35,783 bases of DNA from Glaciihabitans sp. (GTDB lineage: Bacteria; Actinomycetota; Actinomycetes; Actinomycetales; Microbacteriaceae), in assembly GCA_025463465.1 (NCBI GenBank), contig JAODAO010000013.1, forward strand, positions 1 through 35,783. Reading direction: 5' to 3'. The position numbers were made by a program, and so were the translations under genes. The notes under the pieces are model-generated. The model ran no database searches and was not told the origin of the DNA. It saw only the letters and a program-made list of their open reading frames with translations. Below are positions 25,334-34,737 of this stretch, piece after piece (position 1 is the stretch's first letter; the number at the start of each line of letters is the position of its first letter).

Positions 25334-27418
25334 ATGGCAGCCGGTACGTCCGCCGAACAGGAATCACAGCGCTATCTCGCCAGGGCGGATGCACATCATC
25401 TCGCCGCAATCGCTGACCATGAGGCTGCGGAACGGTACCGGATCGCGGCCGTCACGGAGAAGAGCGTTGCAAGAACACTCTCGCCGCTCGCAGCAGCGGG
25501 CTACCATCTGCTTGCTGACCGACGCTGGCCGGGAAGCCGAACGGCCCAGGTCGACCTCATCGTTGTGGGGCCAACCGGTGTTTTCATCGTCGACACCAAA
25601 GCATGGCGCGAAGTGTCTATCGAGGGCGACCGCATTTTTCGTGGCCAGGACGACGTCAGCGATGAACTCGCCAACCTCGCCGATCTCGGTTATGGCACTG
25701 CTGCCGCAATGGCCGAAATTGGTCTTGCTCCCGGCGAGATCCACTCCGTGGTGGCACTCGCCGGCCGTTCCGGCATTAACGCACACGTGGGCACGGTCGA
25801 GGTAGTCGGGGAAAGGGACGTTCTCCGGCACATCACCAAGCTTTCCCCTCGCCTGACACCGAGCCAGGTAGACCTGGTGGTGCGCAGCGCCATGGACCAT
25901 TTCCCGCTGCTCGGCGCCCCGGTGCCCGTTTCGGTCACCATCGCTGAACCAGTCCTGGCAGCCCTCGCCATCGGATTCGACGACAGCGATCTTCCTACGG
26001 ATGAGGAAGTAAGCAGCGCGTTGTTGGCCGGTATTCTCGCTGAACCGATCGAAGAGTGGATGTCGTTCCTCCATCCGGAGCAGGCAAAGTTGGTGCGTCG
26101 AAGTTTCAACGGTCCCTCCCGGATCCGGGGCGCAGCCGGAACGGGAAAGACTGTCGTCGCACTTCACCGCGCTGCTTACCTCGCACGGTCAAAACCCGGC
26201 AGTGTTTTGGTCACAACGTATGTCAGGACGCTGCCAGCAGTGTTGTCGTCCCTGCTGAATCGAATGGCACCCGACGTTAGTGGGCGAGTGATATTCACGG
26301 GTGTTCATGCGTTCGCGAGCGCACTCCTAGCCGAACGCGGCGTCAACGTTCGCGTCGATCGCCGTGCCTCTGATCTCGCCTTCGCCTCCGCGTGGAAGTC
26401 CATAGGTGAGCACGGCTTACTGGGACGTATCGACCACAACCCTCGCTATTGGAAAGAGGAGGTCGACAGCGTGATCAAGGGCCGTGGGATCACCACTCTT
26501 GAGCAATACAACGAGCTCGCACGCACAGGCCGACGACGACGGCTCTCTCTGGACCAGCGGCGGGAAGTTTGGGCGCTTTACCGCGAGTACACCGCGTTCA
26601 TGTCCAAGAGCGGCGCGCACGACTTCGCAGACCTGATTTCGCTCGCGGCTTCATCCTTGGCGGAAACTCCACTCGAGGGATACTGTGCGGTCATTGTCGA
26701 TGAGGCTCAGGATCTCTCCTCGATGATGATCAAGATGCTGCACTCCATCGTCGGCAACGCGCCGGACGGCATGACCTTGGTGGGCGACGGCCAGCAGACC
26801 ATCTACCCGGGTGGCTACACCCTGTCGGAAGTGGGAGTATCGCTGGCGGGTCGCGGTGTGGTGATGACGACGAATTATCGCAACACCAAAGAGATCATCG
26901 AGTTCGCCGCGGGAATAGTCGCTGGCGATGAGTACACGGATATCGAAGGCGCGGCCGCAACAGGAGACGACATCCAGCGGGTTGAGCGATCCGGGGAAAC
27001 CCCCTCATCGACCGTTTTTTCTTCGAAGCGAGCTCACGACGCTGCGCTCGTCGATCGGATAAATAGTGCGCTGCGCGAGGTCGGAACCAATTACGGAGAT
27101 ATAGGGGTGCTATCCCTGTTTGGGTATTCCGTTTCTGACACGCTGGCCGTGCTCCATCGCGAAGGCATCCCGACCATAGAGATGGACAAATACACGGGCG
27201 CCCCGATCAACGCGGTCAAGGTCGGCACGATCAAAAGGTCGAAGGGCCTCGAGTTCAAGCAAGTGCTTGTTTCCCGGGTACCGCGAACACTTGTGGACGC
27301 CACCCCACGCCCACCGGGTAGCGACGATGCCTGGCAGGAAACGTGGGAGTTGCAACGCCGGGAGCTTTACGTTGCAATGACCCGCGCACGCGACGGCCTG
27401 TGGATTGGAGCGGTCTAA
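25334..27418 (+). CDS. NERD nuclease-related domain fused to UvrD/SF1-like helicase
   Basis: NERD-like AQVDLIVVGPTGVFIVDTKAW; helicase motifs RIRGAAGTGKTVVALHRAAYLA, VIVDEAQDLS, LVGDGQQTIYPGGY, TTNYRNTKEI, KRSKGLEFKQVLV, RRELYVAMTRARDGLWIG. Confidence 0.92.
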   Translation: MAAGTSAEQESQRYLARADAHHLAAIADHEAAERYRIAAVTEKSVARTLSPLAAAGYHLLADRRWPGSRTAQVDLIVVGPTGVFIVDTKAWREVSIEGDRIFRGQDDVSDELANLADLGYGTAAAMAEIGLAPGEIHSVVALAGRSGINAHVGTVEVVGERDVLRHITKLSPRLTPSQVDLVVRSAMDHFPLLGAPVPVSVTIAEPVLAALAIGFDDSDLPTDEEVSSALLAGILAEPIEEWMSFLHPEQAKLVRRSFNGPSRIRGAAGTGKTVVALHRAAYLARSKPGSVLVTTYVRTLPAVLSSLLNRMAPDVSGRVIFTGVHAFASALLAERGVNVRVDRRASDLAFASAWKSIGEHGLLGRIDHNPRYWKEEVDSVIKGRGITTLEQYNELARTGRRRRLSLDQRREVWALYREYTAFMSKSGAHDFADLISLAASSLAETPLEGYCAVIVDEAQDLSSMMIKMLHSIVGNAPDGMTLVGDGQQTIYPGGYTLSEVGVSLAGRGVVMTTNYRNTKEIIEFAAGIVAGDEYTDIEGAAATGDDIQRVERSGETPSSTVFSSKRAHDAALVDRINSALREVGTNYGDIGVLSLFGYSVSDTLAVLHREGIPTIEMDKYTGAPINAVKVGTIKRSKGLEFKQVLVSRVPRTLVDATPRPPGSDDAWQETWELQRRELYVAMTRARDGLWIGAV

Positions 27419-27491
27419 GACCACTAGCGCATTTGCTGACATGGCGCGCAATGACCAGACCGATCTTCGAAGGTGACATAGCGTTGATCCG

Positions 27492-29183
27492 ATGACGACG
27501 CGCAAACGACTCCTTGCTGTTTCAGCCGTGGCCCTTGTCACCTTAACCGGCCTCAGTGCCTGCACCCCGCCTCGTGAGGACTCCGCTCCGCCGGACGCCA
27601 AAGAGATCAGGCTCTCCGCTCCGGCGACACCGTTGACCGCGATAACGGATGCGGACGAGAGAACCGCGTCATTGACGACCAGCAGGGAGCTGTTCGACGC
27701 ATCGCCGGCGGTGGTCATCGCGCCCGCCGGTGAACCAAAGACCCAGTATCTCGCCGCGTTGGCGGCTGTCGGGCTCGGCGTCCCCCTCCTGATCTCGAAT
27801 GACACCGCCGAGGAATCCACCGAACCAGCCAGCAGCCCGTCAGCGGAGCAAAGTTCCGCCCCCGCGGACGCGCTCGCGGACGAGATCGCTCGCTTGGGCG
27901 CGACCTCGGTCCTCGCGGTCGGCGATGTCAGTACGGCTTACAACTTTGCCGGAGCCGACGGCGACGATGCCAAGGTTGTCCGAATCGAAGCCGACGCGTC
28001 CGCCATCACAGACGCCACCGGCGTCCCGATGGATGCACTCGCCACCGACGACCCCGCCAGGTACCCGACAGCTATCGCCGGGCTCACCGCCGGGACCCCG
28101 GACCATGAGCCCTCCGACAACGTGCCGGACTTCGCACCCGCTGCACCGCTGACCGATACGGTTGTGCTCGCCGTTGACGCCGCACCTCAGCTTGCTTCGC
28201 TGGCCACGGCCAGGTCCGCTGGGGTCGCGCTGGCGCTGGTGCCCGCCGACAACGCCAATCCCCAGGCGTCGGCCACCGCGATTAGTGCTTTACACGGTGC
28301 CGCCGCGGCGAACACGATGGCCATCGGTGCGGAGTTTGCCACCCAGGAGGACCTGGACTGGAAACTACGCTCTGCAGCCTCAGGTTTCGCCCTGCCCGGT
28401 GGAGGACAGCTGCTGTTCCCCGAGCATCAGTTTGTTGCTCTCTACGGCACCCCGGGCACGGGATCCCTCGGAGTCCTCGGCGAGCAGGATGCCGCCGGCG
28501 CCGTACAGCGCACCACGGACATGGCGGCGACCTACCAGCCGCTGACCGACAAATCCGTTGTGCCGATGTTCGAGATCATTGCCACTGTCGCCGCCGGGGA
28601 CGCCGGTCCCGACGGGAATTATTCGAATGAGCTGGATCCGGCGAAACTACGCCCCTGGATCGACGCCGCCAGTGAGGCAGGCATTTATGTGGTGCTCGAC
28701 CTGCAGCCTGGACGAACCGATTTCCTCACCCAGGCCAAACAGTATGAATCACTGCTGGCGCTGCCCAACGTTGGTCTCGCCATCGACCCGGAATGGCGGC
28801 TCGCCGCCGATCAGGTTCCCCTGCGCCAGATCGGCTCAGTCGGCGCGGCCGAGGTCAATTCGGTCACCGAATGGCTCGCCGACCTCACAAACAAGAACGG
28901 GCTCCCGCAGAAGATGTTCGTGCTGCACCAGTTCCAGCTGCGGATGCTGCAGGACCGCACCGCCATCAACACCGGCCACCCCGAACTCGCCATGGCGATT
29001 CACGCCGACGGGCAGGGAAGCCAACCCGACAAACAGGCGACCTGGCGAGCTCTCCACCAGGATGCTCCGGCCAACATCGCGTGGGGATGGAAGAACTTCT
29101 ACGACGAGGACACCCCCATGCTCACCCCCGAGCAAACCATGGGGGATGTCAGCCCGCTACCCGACCTGATCACCTACCAATAG
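27492..29183 (+). CDS. Secreted lipoprotein-like protein with degenerate cell wall-binding repeat-2-like region and C-terminal barrel-like domain
   Basis: Lipobox-like LTGLSACTPP; YLAALAAVGLGVPLLISN...DEIARLGATSVLAVGDVS resembles CW_binding_2; C-terminal VVPMFEIIATVAAGDAG...YVVLDLQPGRTDFLTQAKQYESLLALPNVGLAIDPEWRL. Confidence 0.75.
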   Translation: MTTRKRLLAVSAVALVTLTGLSACTPPREDSAPPDAKEIRLSAPATPLTAITDADERTASLTTSRELFDASPAVVIAPAGEPKTQYLAALAAVGLGVPLLISNDTAEESTEPASSPSAEQSSAPADALADEIARLGATSVLAVGDVSTAYNFAGADGDDAKVVRIEADASAITDATGVPMDALATDDPARYPTAIAGLTAGTPDHEPSDNVPDFAPAAPLTDTVVLAVDAAPQLASLATARSAGVALALVPADNANPQASATAISALHGAAAANTMAIGAEFATQEDLDWKLRSAASGFALPGGGQLLFPEHQFVALYGTPGTGSLGVLGEQDAAGAVQRTTDMAATYQPLTDKSVVPMFEIIATVAAGDAGPDGNYSNELDPAKLRPWIDAASEAGIYVVLDLQPGRTDFLTQAKQYESLLALPNVGLAIDPEWRLAADQVPLRQIGSVGAAEVNSVTEWLADLTNKNGLPQKMFVLHQFQLRMLQDRTAINTGHPELAMAIHADGQGSQPDKQATWRALHQDAPANIAWGWKNFYDEDTPMLTPEQTMGDVSPLPDLITYQ

Positions 29184-29362
29184 GGCTCAGTGCTGTACAG
29201 CGCCGTCCGCTTCCCCCGCGATGGCACCGTCACCCGCACGCGTCACGAATAGTTCAAACGGGTGCGATACTGAAGGTGATTGTTGCCGCCGATTCGGCGC
29301 ACCGATCTGTGCGATTGCACACTGGCTCTGAAACTCGGGCTAGCTACGTCCAAGCGTGTTAC

Positions 29363-29390
29363 TCGAGCGGGACAGCTACTGTCCTCTCGA
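29363..29390. promoter_or_regulatory. Extended inverted repeat upstream of glycosyltransferase
   Basis: TCGAG-cg-GGACAG-cta-CTGTCC-t-CTCGA, 11 paired bases; ends about 26 nt before the GTG at 29417. Confidence 0.45.
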
Positions 29391-29416
29391 AAATTCTCAC
29401 CTGAAATGGACCTATT

Positions 29417-30085
29417 GTGCTCACCGTTGTTATTCCCTGGCGCGCCCAGCCCTCCCGCCAGTCAGCCTTCGACGCGGTTGTCGCCTGGTACGAGGCGAAC
29501 CTTCCCGGTGTGCAAATCCTGACGATCGACTCGCCCGAGCCGGTTTTCAACCTGGCCCGCTGCCGCAACCTCGGTATGCGCAGCGTCATCGACCAGGGCG
29601 AGGTTGTGGTGATCAATGACGCCGACACCATCCCCCAGCTCGCACCCCTTCGTGAGGCGATCCGCGCCGCCGCCACCTCCGGCCTCGTCCATCTCCCCTA
29701 TACCGAGTACCGCTGGCTCGGCGCTGAGGGCACCGCCCAGTACGCCGACGACCGCGAGCTCATTGGCTGCGATTTCACGCTGGTTCGCGGTGCTTGCTCA
29801 GGTGTTTACGTGACCACGCCGGCCACCTGGTGGAGCCACAATGGCCAGGACGAGCGCTTCCGCGGCTGGGGGTTCGAGGATGCAGCGTGGAACGTCGCCC
29901 ATGAGACCCTGCTCGGCGCTGCCCCGCAGCGCCACGGGGGCCACGTCTACGCACTGCACCACGAACCGCAGCTTCGTGAGGGACCGCAGTACGACGCGAA
30001 CGCCGAGCTGATGGCCCAGTACCGCAGTGCGGTCGCGGATCCTGCCGCCATGCGCCAATTCGTTTTCCCCGCCGCAATCGAATAA
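29417..30085 (+). CDS. Glycosyltransferase (galactosyltransferase-related, GT2-like)
   Basis: VVIPWRAQPSRQSAFDAVVAWYEANLPGVQIL...FNLARCRNLGMRSV...VVVINDADTIP...FRGWGFEDAAWNVA. Confidence 0.85.
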   Translation: MLTVVIPWRAQPSRQSAFDAVVAWYEANLPGVQILTIDSPEPVFNLARCRNLGMRSVIDQGEVVVINDADTIPQLAPLREAIRAAATSGLVHLPYTEYRWLGAEGTAQYADDRELIGCDFTLVRGACSGVYVTTPATWWSHNGQDERFRGWGFEDAAWNVAHETLLGAAPQRHGGHVYALHHEPQLREGPQYDANAELMAQYRSAVADPAAMRQFVFPAAIE

Positions 30086-30129
30086 GACCGGCCACCACCC
30101 CTCCTACCCTTTCCCGCCCACACCATGAG

Positions 30130-30144
30130 TGGGCTCTTAGCCCA
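30130..30144. promoter_or_regulatory. Inverted repeat TGGGCT-ctt-AGCCCA upstream of pyruvyl transferase
   Basis: Perfect 6-bp arms, 3-nt loop, immediately upstream of the GGAG ribosome-binding site. Confidence 0.4.
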
Positions 30145-30158
30145 GCCCGGAGTTTGTT

Positions 30159-31475
30159 TTGCGCATTGTCTGCATCGGCGATATCGGCGTCACCAACAGA
30201 ATCATCCACATCGGCGACGAGGCGATGTTTGACGAGATGGTCACCCAGTTGCGCCGCCGCGGAGTCAACGAGATCGTTGGCCTGTCCTCCGACCCGGAGG
30301 AATCCGCGGCCCGCTACAGCATCAGGGCGATCCGCCGCATCGGTTTCTGCAACACCGCCGACACAACGCGTGCCACCGCCGAGGCCCGAATGGACAAGGT
30401 CCTCCGCTCCGCCCAGGGTGTCACCAACCTGCTGGCCAGCAATGACCCGGCCTGGGCCGTCATCGACGCCGTCCGCTCCAGTGATGGTGTCGCCATCGCC
30501 GGTGGTGGCAACCTCGCCTCAACCTGGCCGACCCACATCTTCGAACGAGTCACCTTTGGCGCTCTCGCCCGCCTATTCAGCAAGCCGCTGGTTGTGAGCG
30601 GCCAGACACTGGGGCCGTACCTTTCTCCGGAAGACGAGACCCTCGTCGCCCAGCTACTGAACAGCGCAAGTATGGTCGGCCTGCGCGAGCGCCCCTCCTA
30701 CGACTACGCCCTGCGCCTCGGAATCCCTGAAGCCAAGATCAGCCACACCGTCGACGATGCCAGCTTCCTCGGAATCGACGTTTTCGATGGCACCTCCACG
30801 GTTCACGCTGCCAACAACGCGGCAGAACAGGGGGATGTCGTCGAGCCCCTTCTACCCGAGGACCCCTACTGCGTGGTGTCTCTCGCCGGCCACATCAACG
30901 GGGAAGACCCGGATCTGTTCGCCACCCGGATGGCTGAACTGCTCGACCACGTCGCCACCAGCACAGGCCTCGACATCGTCTTCTTCGCCCATTGGGGATC
31001 CACCGATGCCGCCGTCTCCGCCGGGGATACCCCCGTGCACGAGCGTGTCCAAGCCAGAATGACGGCGCCGTTCAGCACGGTCGTCCCGACCATGTCGGTG
31101 GGTGCCGCCACCCTGGCTCGCAACGCCGCGCTGTCCATCAGCCTGCGCTACCACCCGGCCGTTTTCGCCGTTTCAGCCAGCGTCCCCACCATCGGCATCG
31201 CCGTCGACGACTACACCACCACCAAGCTCACCGGCGCCCTCGGCAACTTCGGCCAGTCGTCCGTGCTGCCGTTGGCATCGCTGCTCGCGGGCGAAGGCGC
31301 CGGCCTAGTCGACTTCGTGTGGGCGTCCCGCGCGGCGATCGCGGAAGCGGGTGCCGCCCTCGCACCCGAGAAACGCCAAGGCTCAGCCCAGTGGTGGGAG
31401 AGCGTCGCCGCAACCTTCACCGGACCGACCGGTGACGGCCCGACCCCACCGCTGGTGCGCCGCCAGCTGATCTGA
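30159..31475 (+). CDS. Polysaccharide pyruvyl transferase family protein
   Basis: TTG start with GGAG upstream; MRIVCIGDIGVTNRIIHIGDEAMFDEMV..., VAIAGGGNLASTWPTHIFER, VVSGQTLGPYLSPEDETLVAQLLNSASMVGLRERPSYDYA. Confidence 0.88.
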   Translation: MRIVCIGDIGVTNRIIHIGDEAMFDEMVTQLRRRGVNEIVGLSSDPEESAARYSIRAIRRIGFCNTADTTRATAEARMDKVLRSAQGVTNLLASNDPAWAVIDAVRSSDGVAIAGGGNLASTWPTHIFERVTFGALARLFSKPLVVSGQTLGPYLSPEDETLVAQLLNSASMVGLRERPSYDYALRLGIPEAKISHTVDDASFLGIDVFDGTSTVHAANNAAEQGDVVEPLLPEDPYCVVSLAGHINGEDPDLFATRMAELLDHVATSTGLDIVFFAHWGSTDAAVSAGDTPVHERVQARMTAPFSTVVPTMSVGAATLARNAALSISLRYHPAVFAVSASVPTIGIAVDDYTTTKLTGALGNFGQSSVLPLASLLAGEGAGLVDFVWASRAAIAEAGAALAPEKRQGSAQWWESVAATFTGPTGDGPTPPLVRRQLI

Positions 31476-31510
31476 TCCGGTAGCCGCTGTCCGCCTACGC
31501 GGATTGGGAA

Positions 31511-31885
31511 CTAAAGGACGTATCCGGCGATCAGTTTTCCCAGGTAAGTGATGTCGAAATTGCCCTTGAACTCGAAGCGCACCTTGCCGAGTCCGCTGAA
31601 CCAGAGTTCGAGCTCGGCGTCCAGGTCGAAGGTCCCGGCCGTCTCCACCGAGAAAGCCTGGATCTTGTTGTAGGGCAGCGACGTGAAGTCCTTTTTCCGC
31701 CCTGTGATGCCCTGCACGTTGACGGACATAATTCGCTTGTTGGTGAACACCACGTAGTCACGGATCGTTTTAGCCGCGAGAAGGATCGTTTCCCCGTCGA
31801 CAAACAGCGGAGCGACTTCGTTTGCCACCTCGCTCGGGTTGATCACAGACAGCTTGAACAGTGTTCCGTTGGTGAAGTCGATCAT
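31511..31885 (-). CDS. PH (bacterial pleckstrin-like) domain protein
   Basis: LFVDGETILLAAKTIRDYVVFTNKRIMSVNVQGITGRKKDFTSLPYNKIQAFSVETAGTFDLDAELELWF. Confidence 0.9.
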   Translation of the reverse strand: MIDFTNGTLFKLSVINPSEVANEVAPLFVDGETILLAAKTIRDYVVFTNKRIMSVNVQGITGRKKDFTSLPYNKIQAFSVETAGTFDLDAELELWFSGLGKVRFEFKGNFDITYLGKLIAGYVL

Positions 31886-31984
31886 GTTTCCCACCTTAGC
31901 GACGCCCCTGTGGCTTCTCGCGTCCCCCTTTGCGGGTCAGAAAGCTATGCATCTCCGCCGCGCGAAGGGAACCGCGACCGGCCC

Positions 31985-33499
31985 CTAGGGCTGTGGAACG
32001 TAGTGCTGCACAACAAGGGGGGCCGCCGAACTATTCGCCACCGCGATATCGATGCGCTGCACCGTACTCGGTTTCGTTTCGCTCATCTCCAGGCGGCATT
32101 CGAGGCTGCCGGTGGCACCCGGAATGGACCAGACAACATGGGATGACGCGATCGCCCAGCTGAGCCGCTCCGCGAGCGGCGGAACCGAGGTGGATTCGGC
32201 CAGTCCGCCAATCTTCGCGATCAGGGCAGCCAGTCGTTCGTCGCGAACGGCGGCCGGCACGTCGCTGTTCACGTTGGGGCTGAAAGGTGTCGCTGCATCC
32301 AGGACGTGGGCCGAGTTGAGAATGGCGGTCTCGATCGCCTGGGCCGCCGAGACGGTCTCCGGCCACAGCGGAACAATTTTCGCGGGGATGTCGAGGTCCT
32401 CAAGCACAAGGCGCAGCATCGCGGCGGTCCAGTCGGCGACCGTGTTGCCGTTCGTGTTGGTGAACAGCACAACGCCGAGGCCGGAGGAGGTCTGCCAACG
32501 CATGTTGGAGCCCCAGCCGGGCAACCCGCCCGAATGGTGGGCGATGTTGCCGAAGCGCACGTCCTGCTCGATCATCAGGCCAAAGCCATAAGCGGCATTT
32601 TCGAGGTGCTCGCGGCGTGATGCTTTGCCGGTGGAGTGAATGGAAGTGAATCCGCGCTGCATCAGCCGGCGTGAGGCGCGGCTGAGAATGCTGTCATCCG
32701 AATTGTCTGGCGCGAATGCACTGGAGAGCCAGGCACTCCATTTCTGGATGTCGATGAGGGTACTGAACATGCTCATGGTTGAGCCGAACGCGCCGGTCGG
32801 GGTGACGGGCCGGTCGACCCAGCTCGCGCCCTTGTCGAAGGAGGTGTAGCCGTGGGCGATGCCCTCGCCACCCTCTCCGCGATCGGGAAATTCGTTGATG
32901 CTGTAGTGGGTGTTCACCAGCCCAAGTGGCTCGAGCAGCGTGTGGGTGGCGAAACGTGTGAAACCCTCCCCCGTGATGTTCTCCACGATGAACCCGAGCA
33001 GCGCGAAGCCCATGTTGGAGTACTGGTACCCGGCGTCCGGATAGTCGGCGAAACGGAACCCCGCTGCGACGTGAGCGAGCAGGTCATCGCGACTGATGGC
33101 CAGGTGGTGGTCGGCCCAGGCGTTGTCCTCTGGCAGCCCGGACGAGTTACTCATCAGCATCCGGATGGTGATTGGGATTTCCACCCCGAACGGGTCGATG
33201 TAGTTTCGGAACTCGGGAACGTACTGCGCGACCTCATCGTCGAGGGCGAGCAGGCCACGTTCGTGCAGCACCAGGACGCTGGCGATGCAGAAGCTTTTGG
33301 ACATCGACGCGATGCGATAGATCGTGTTCACCTCCGGCGCGCGACCGTCGCGCTGAAACTCGCCAATCGAGTGGTGGAAGAGGATGCCGTCCCGGTCGAA
33401 AACGGCGAAATTGATGGATGGGGTGATGATGCCTTTGTCGTCGAACCAGGAGGCCAGGGCGGTGATGGCGGTGTCGGAGAGCTGATGGTTGGTGCTCAC
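31985..33499 (-). CDS. Serine hydrolase, class C beta-lactamase fold
   Basis: SxxK in YRIASMSKSFCIASVL, YSN in GYQYSNMGFALLGFIVENITG, later HHSGGLPGW. Confidence 0.93.
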   Translation of the reverse strand: MSTNHQLSDTAITALASWFDDKGIITPSINFAVFDRDGILFHHSIGEFQRDGRAPEVNTIYRIASMSKSFCIASVLVLHERGLLALDDEVAQYVPEFRNYIDPFGVEIPITIRMLMSNSSGLPEDNAWADHHLAISRDDLLAHVAAGFRFADYPDAGYQYSNMGFALLGFIVENITGEGFTRFATHTLLEPLGLVNTHYSINEFPDRGEGGEGIAHGYTSFDKGASWVDRPVTPTGAFGSTMSMFSTLIDIQKWSAWLSSAFAPDNSDDSILSRASRRLMQRGFTSIHSTGKASRREHLENAAYGFGLMIEQDVRFGNIAHHSGGLPGWGSNMRWQTSSGLGVVLFTNTNGNTVADWTAAMLRLVLEDLDIPAKIVPLWPETVSAAQAIETAILNSAHVLDAATPFSPNVNSDVPAAVRDERLAALIAKIGGLAESTSVPPLAERLSWAIASSHVVWSIPGATGSLECRLEMSETKPSTVQRIDIAVANSSAAPLVVQHYVPQP

Positions 33500-33558
33500 G
33501 GTGAGGGGTGCTCCTAGGTCAATCGATTGAACGGGTGGAACCGGTGCTGGCTAACGTG

Positions 33559-33596
33559 CAACGCGGCGTCCCGAGGGTGTCTCGGGCGCCGCGTTG
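33559..33596 (-). terminator. Strong hairpin downstream of NAD(P)-binding gene
   Basis: CAACGCGGCG-t-CCCGAG-ggtgt-CTCGGG-CGCCGCGTTG: 16 paired bp with one bulge; no T-tract. Confidence 0.75.
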
Positions 33597-33632
33597 TCGT
33601 CAACCGCGAGGGGCATCACAGGGCGTTGGGGG

Positions 33633-34274
33633 TCAGTAACCGACGGTGAAGCGACGCTGGTGGTGGTTCGGTGTCTCCAACTCGTCAACGAACGCGACGG
33701 CGAAGTCGGCGCCGGAGATGCGGGACTCGCCACCGGCGTCAACCACCAGCGCCTCACCACCGAGGCGGTAGCTACCGGTGCGCTCGCCCGGGGCGTGGGC
33801 GCCGAAGGCGGCGGCGGGACTGACATAGAACCAGTCGACGGTGGTGGTCGTCTCACGCAGGGCTTCAAGCACGTTGACCTGGCCCATCACCTCGGCTTTG
33901 AAGGCCTCGGGGAAGTCGGGGGTGTCGACGAGGCGGGGGCCGCCTTCGACAACGTGCAGGCTGCCGGCGCCTCCCACAATGCCGAGGCGCACCTCGTGGG
34001 TGCCACACGCCTCGAGCAGCGCCGGGATGGCGTCGAGCAGGCGGACGCCGTCCAGCGGCCGGCCGGGAATCGCCACGATGATGGCGTTGGCGGTCGAGGC
34101 GACCTCGTTGAGGAAGTCGGCGTCGTGCAGGGAACCGGTCACGTGGCTGACTCCGTCGAGGACGGGCTTGTCGGTGCTGCGGGTCACCCCGATCACTTCA
34201 TGGCCCCGGCTGAGCAGCTCGGCGGAGATGGCGGTCCCGGCGTATCCGTTGGCTCCGAAAAGTACGACCTTCAT
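33633..34274 (-). CDS. NAD(P)H-binding (atypical SDR/YwnB-like) protein
   Basis: MKVVLFGANGYAGTAISAELLSRGHEVIGVTRS..., ALLEACGTHEVRLGIVGGAGSLHV... Confidence 0.92.
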   Translation of the reverse strand: MKVVLFGANGYAGTAISAELLSRGHEVIGVTRSTDKPVLDGVSHVTGSLHDADFLNEVASTANAIIVAIPGRPLDGVRLLDAIPALLEACGTHEVRLGIVGGAGSLHVVEGGPRLVDTPDFPEAFKAEVMGQVNVLEALRETTTTVDWFYVSPAAAFGAHAPGERTGSYRLGGEALVVDAGGESRISGADFAVAFVDELETPNHHQRRFTVGY

Positions 34275-34393
34275 AAGAATCCTGTCTTGCGTGCGGTGGT
34301 GCGTTGAATGGTGACCGCTGGGCAGCGAATGCTGGTGGTGAATCCAGTTGTAGCAGTGCTGATTCGAAGCGGCGCGTTATTGCAGTGGGATGC

Positions 34394-34723
34394 TCAGCTT
34401 CCGGCGGGATTCTCAGCTTCACCAGCGCGGCGGCCGCGTCTGCGCAATGCCAGCAGGATGGCAAGGGCGACCACCGCGATGCAGGCGACGGTGTGCCAGA
34501 TCCCGGCGTTGTGCAGCAGGAAGGGGTCGATCCCAGATCCATTCACACCGTCGTCGGGAAGATAGGTCGCGTAGCGGCCCGGCTCACCCGCTGCGGGATC
34601 GTTCATGATGAGACCACTGGTTCCATAAAACGGATCCGGCGCCGCCAGAACGATGCCCACAATGAGCAGTGCGGCACCCAGGACGAACAGTCCAAAGCGC
34701 CGCACTACCTCAGCGATCAGCAT
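34394..34723 (-). CDS. Small membrane protein (109 aa), paralogous N-terminus with ORF at 17469-17669
   Basis: MLIAEVVRRFGLFVLGAALLIVGIVLAAPDPFYGTSG...IWHTVACIAVVALAILLALRRRGRR. Confidence 0.75.
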   Translation of the reverse strand: MLIAEVVRRFGLFVLGAALLIVGIVLAAPDPFYGTSGLIMNDPAAGEPGRYATYLPDDGVNGSGIDPFLLHNAGIWHTVACIAVVALAILLALRRRGRRAGEAENPAGS

Positions 34724-34737
34724 TTTCGGTACGGAAC

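Noticed and set aside
27405-27418. GGTCT-a-AGACC across the NERD-helicase stop codon
   Set aside because: Five-bp arms only; expected by chance.
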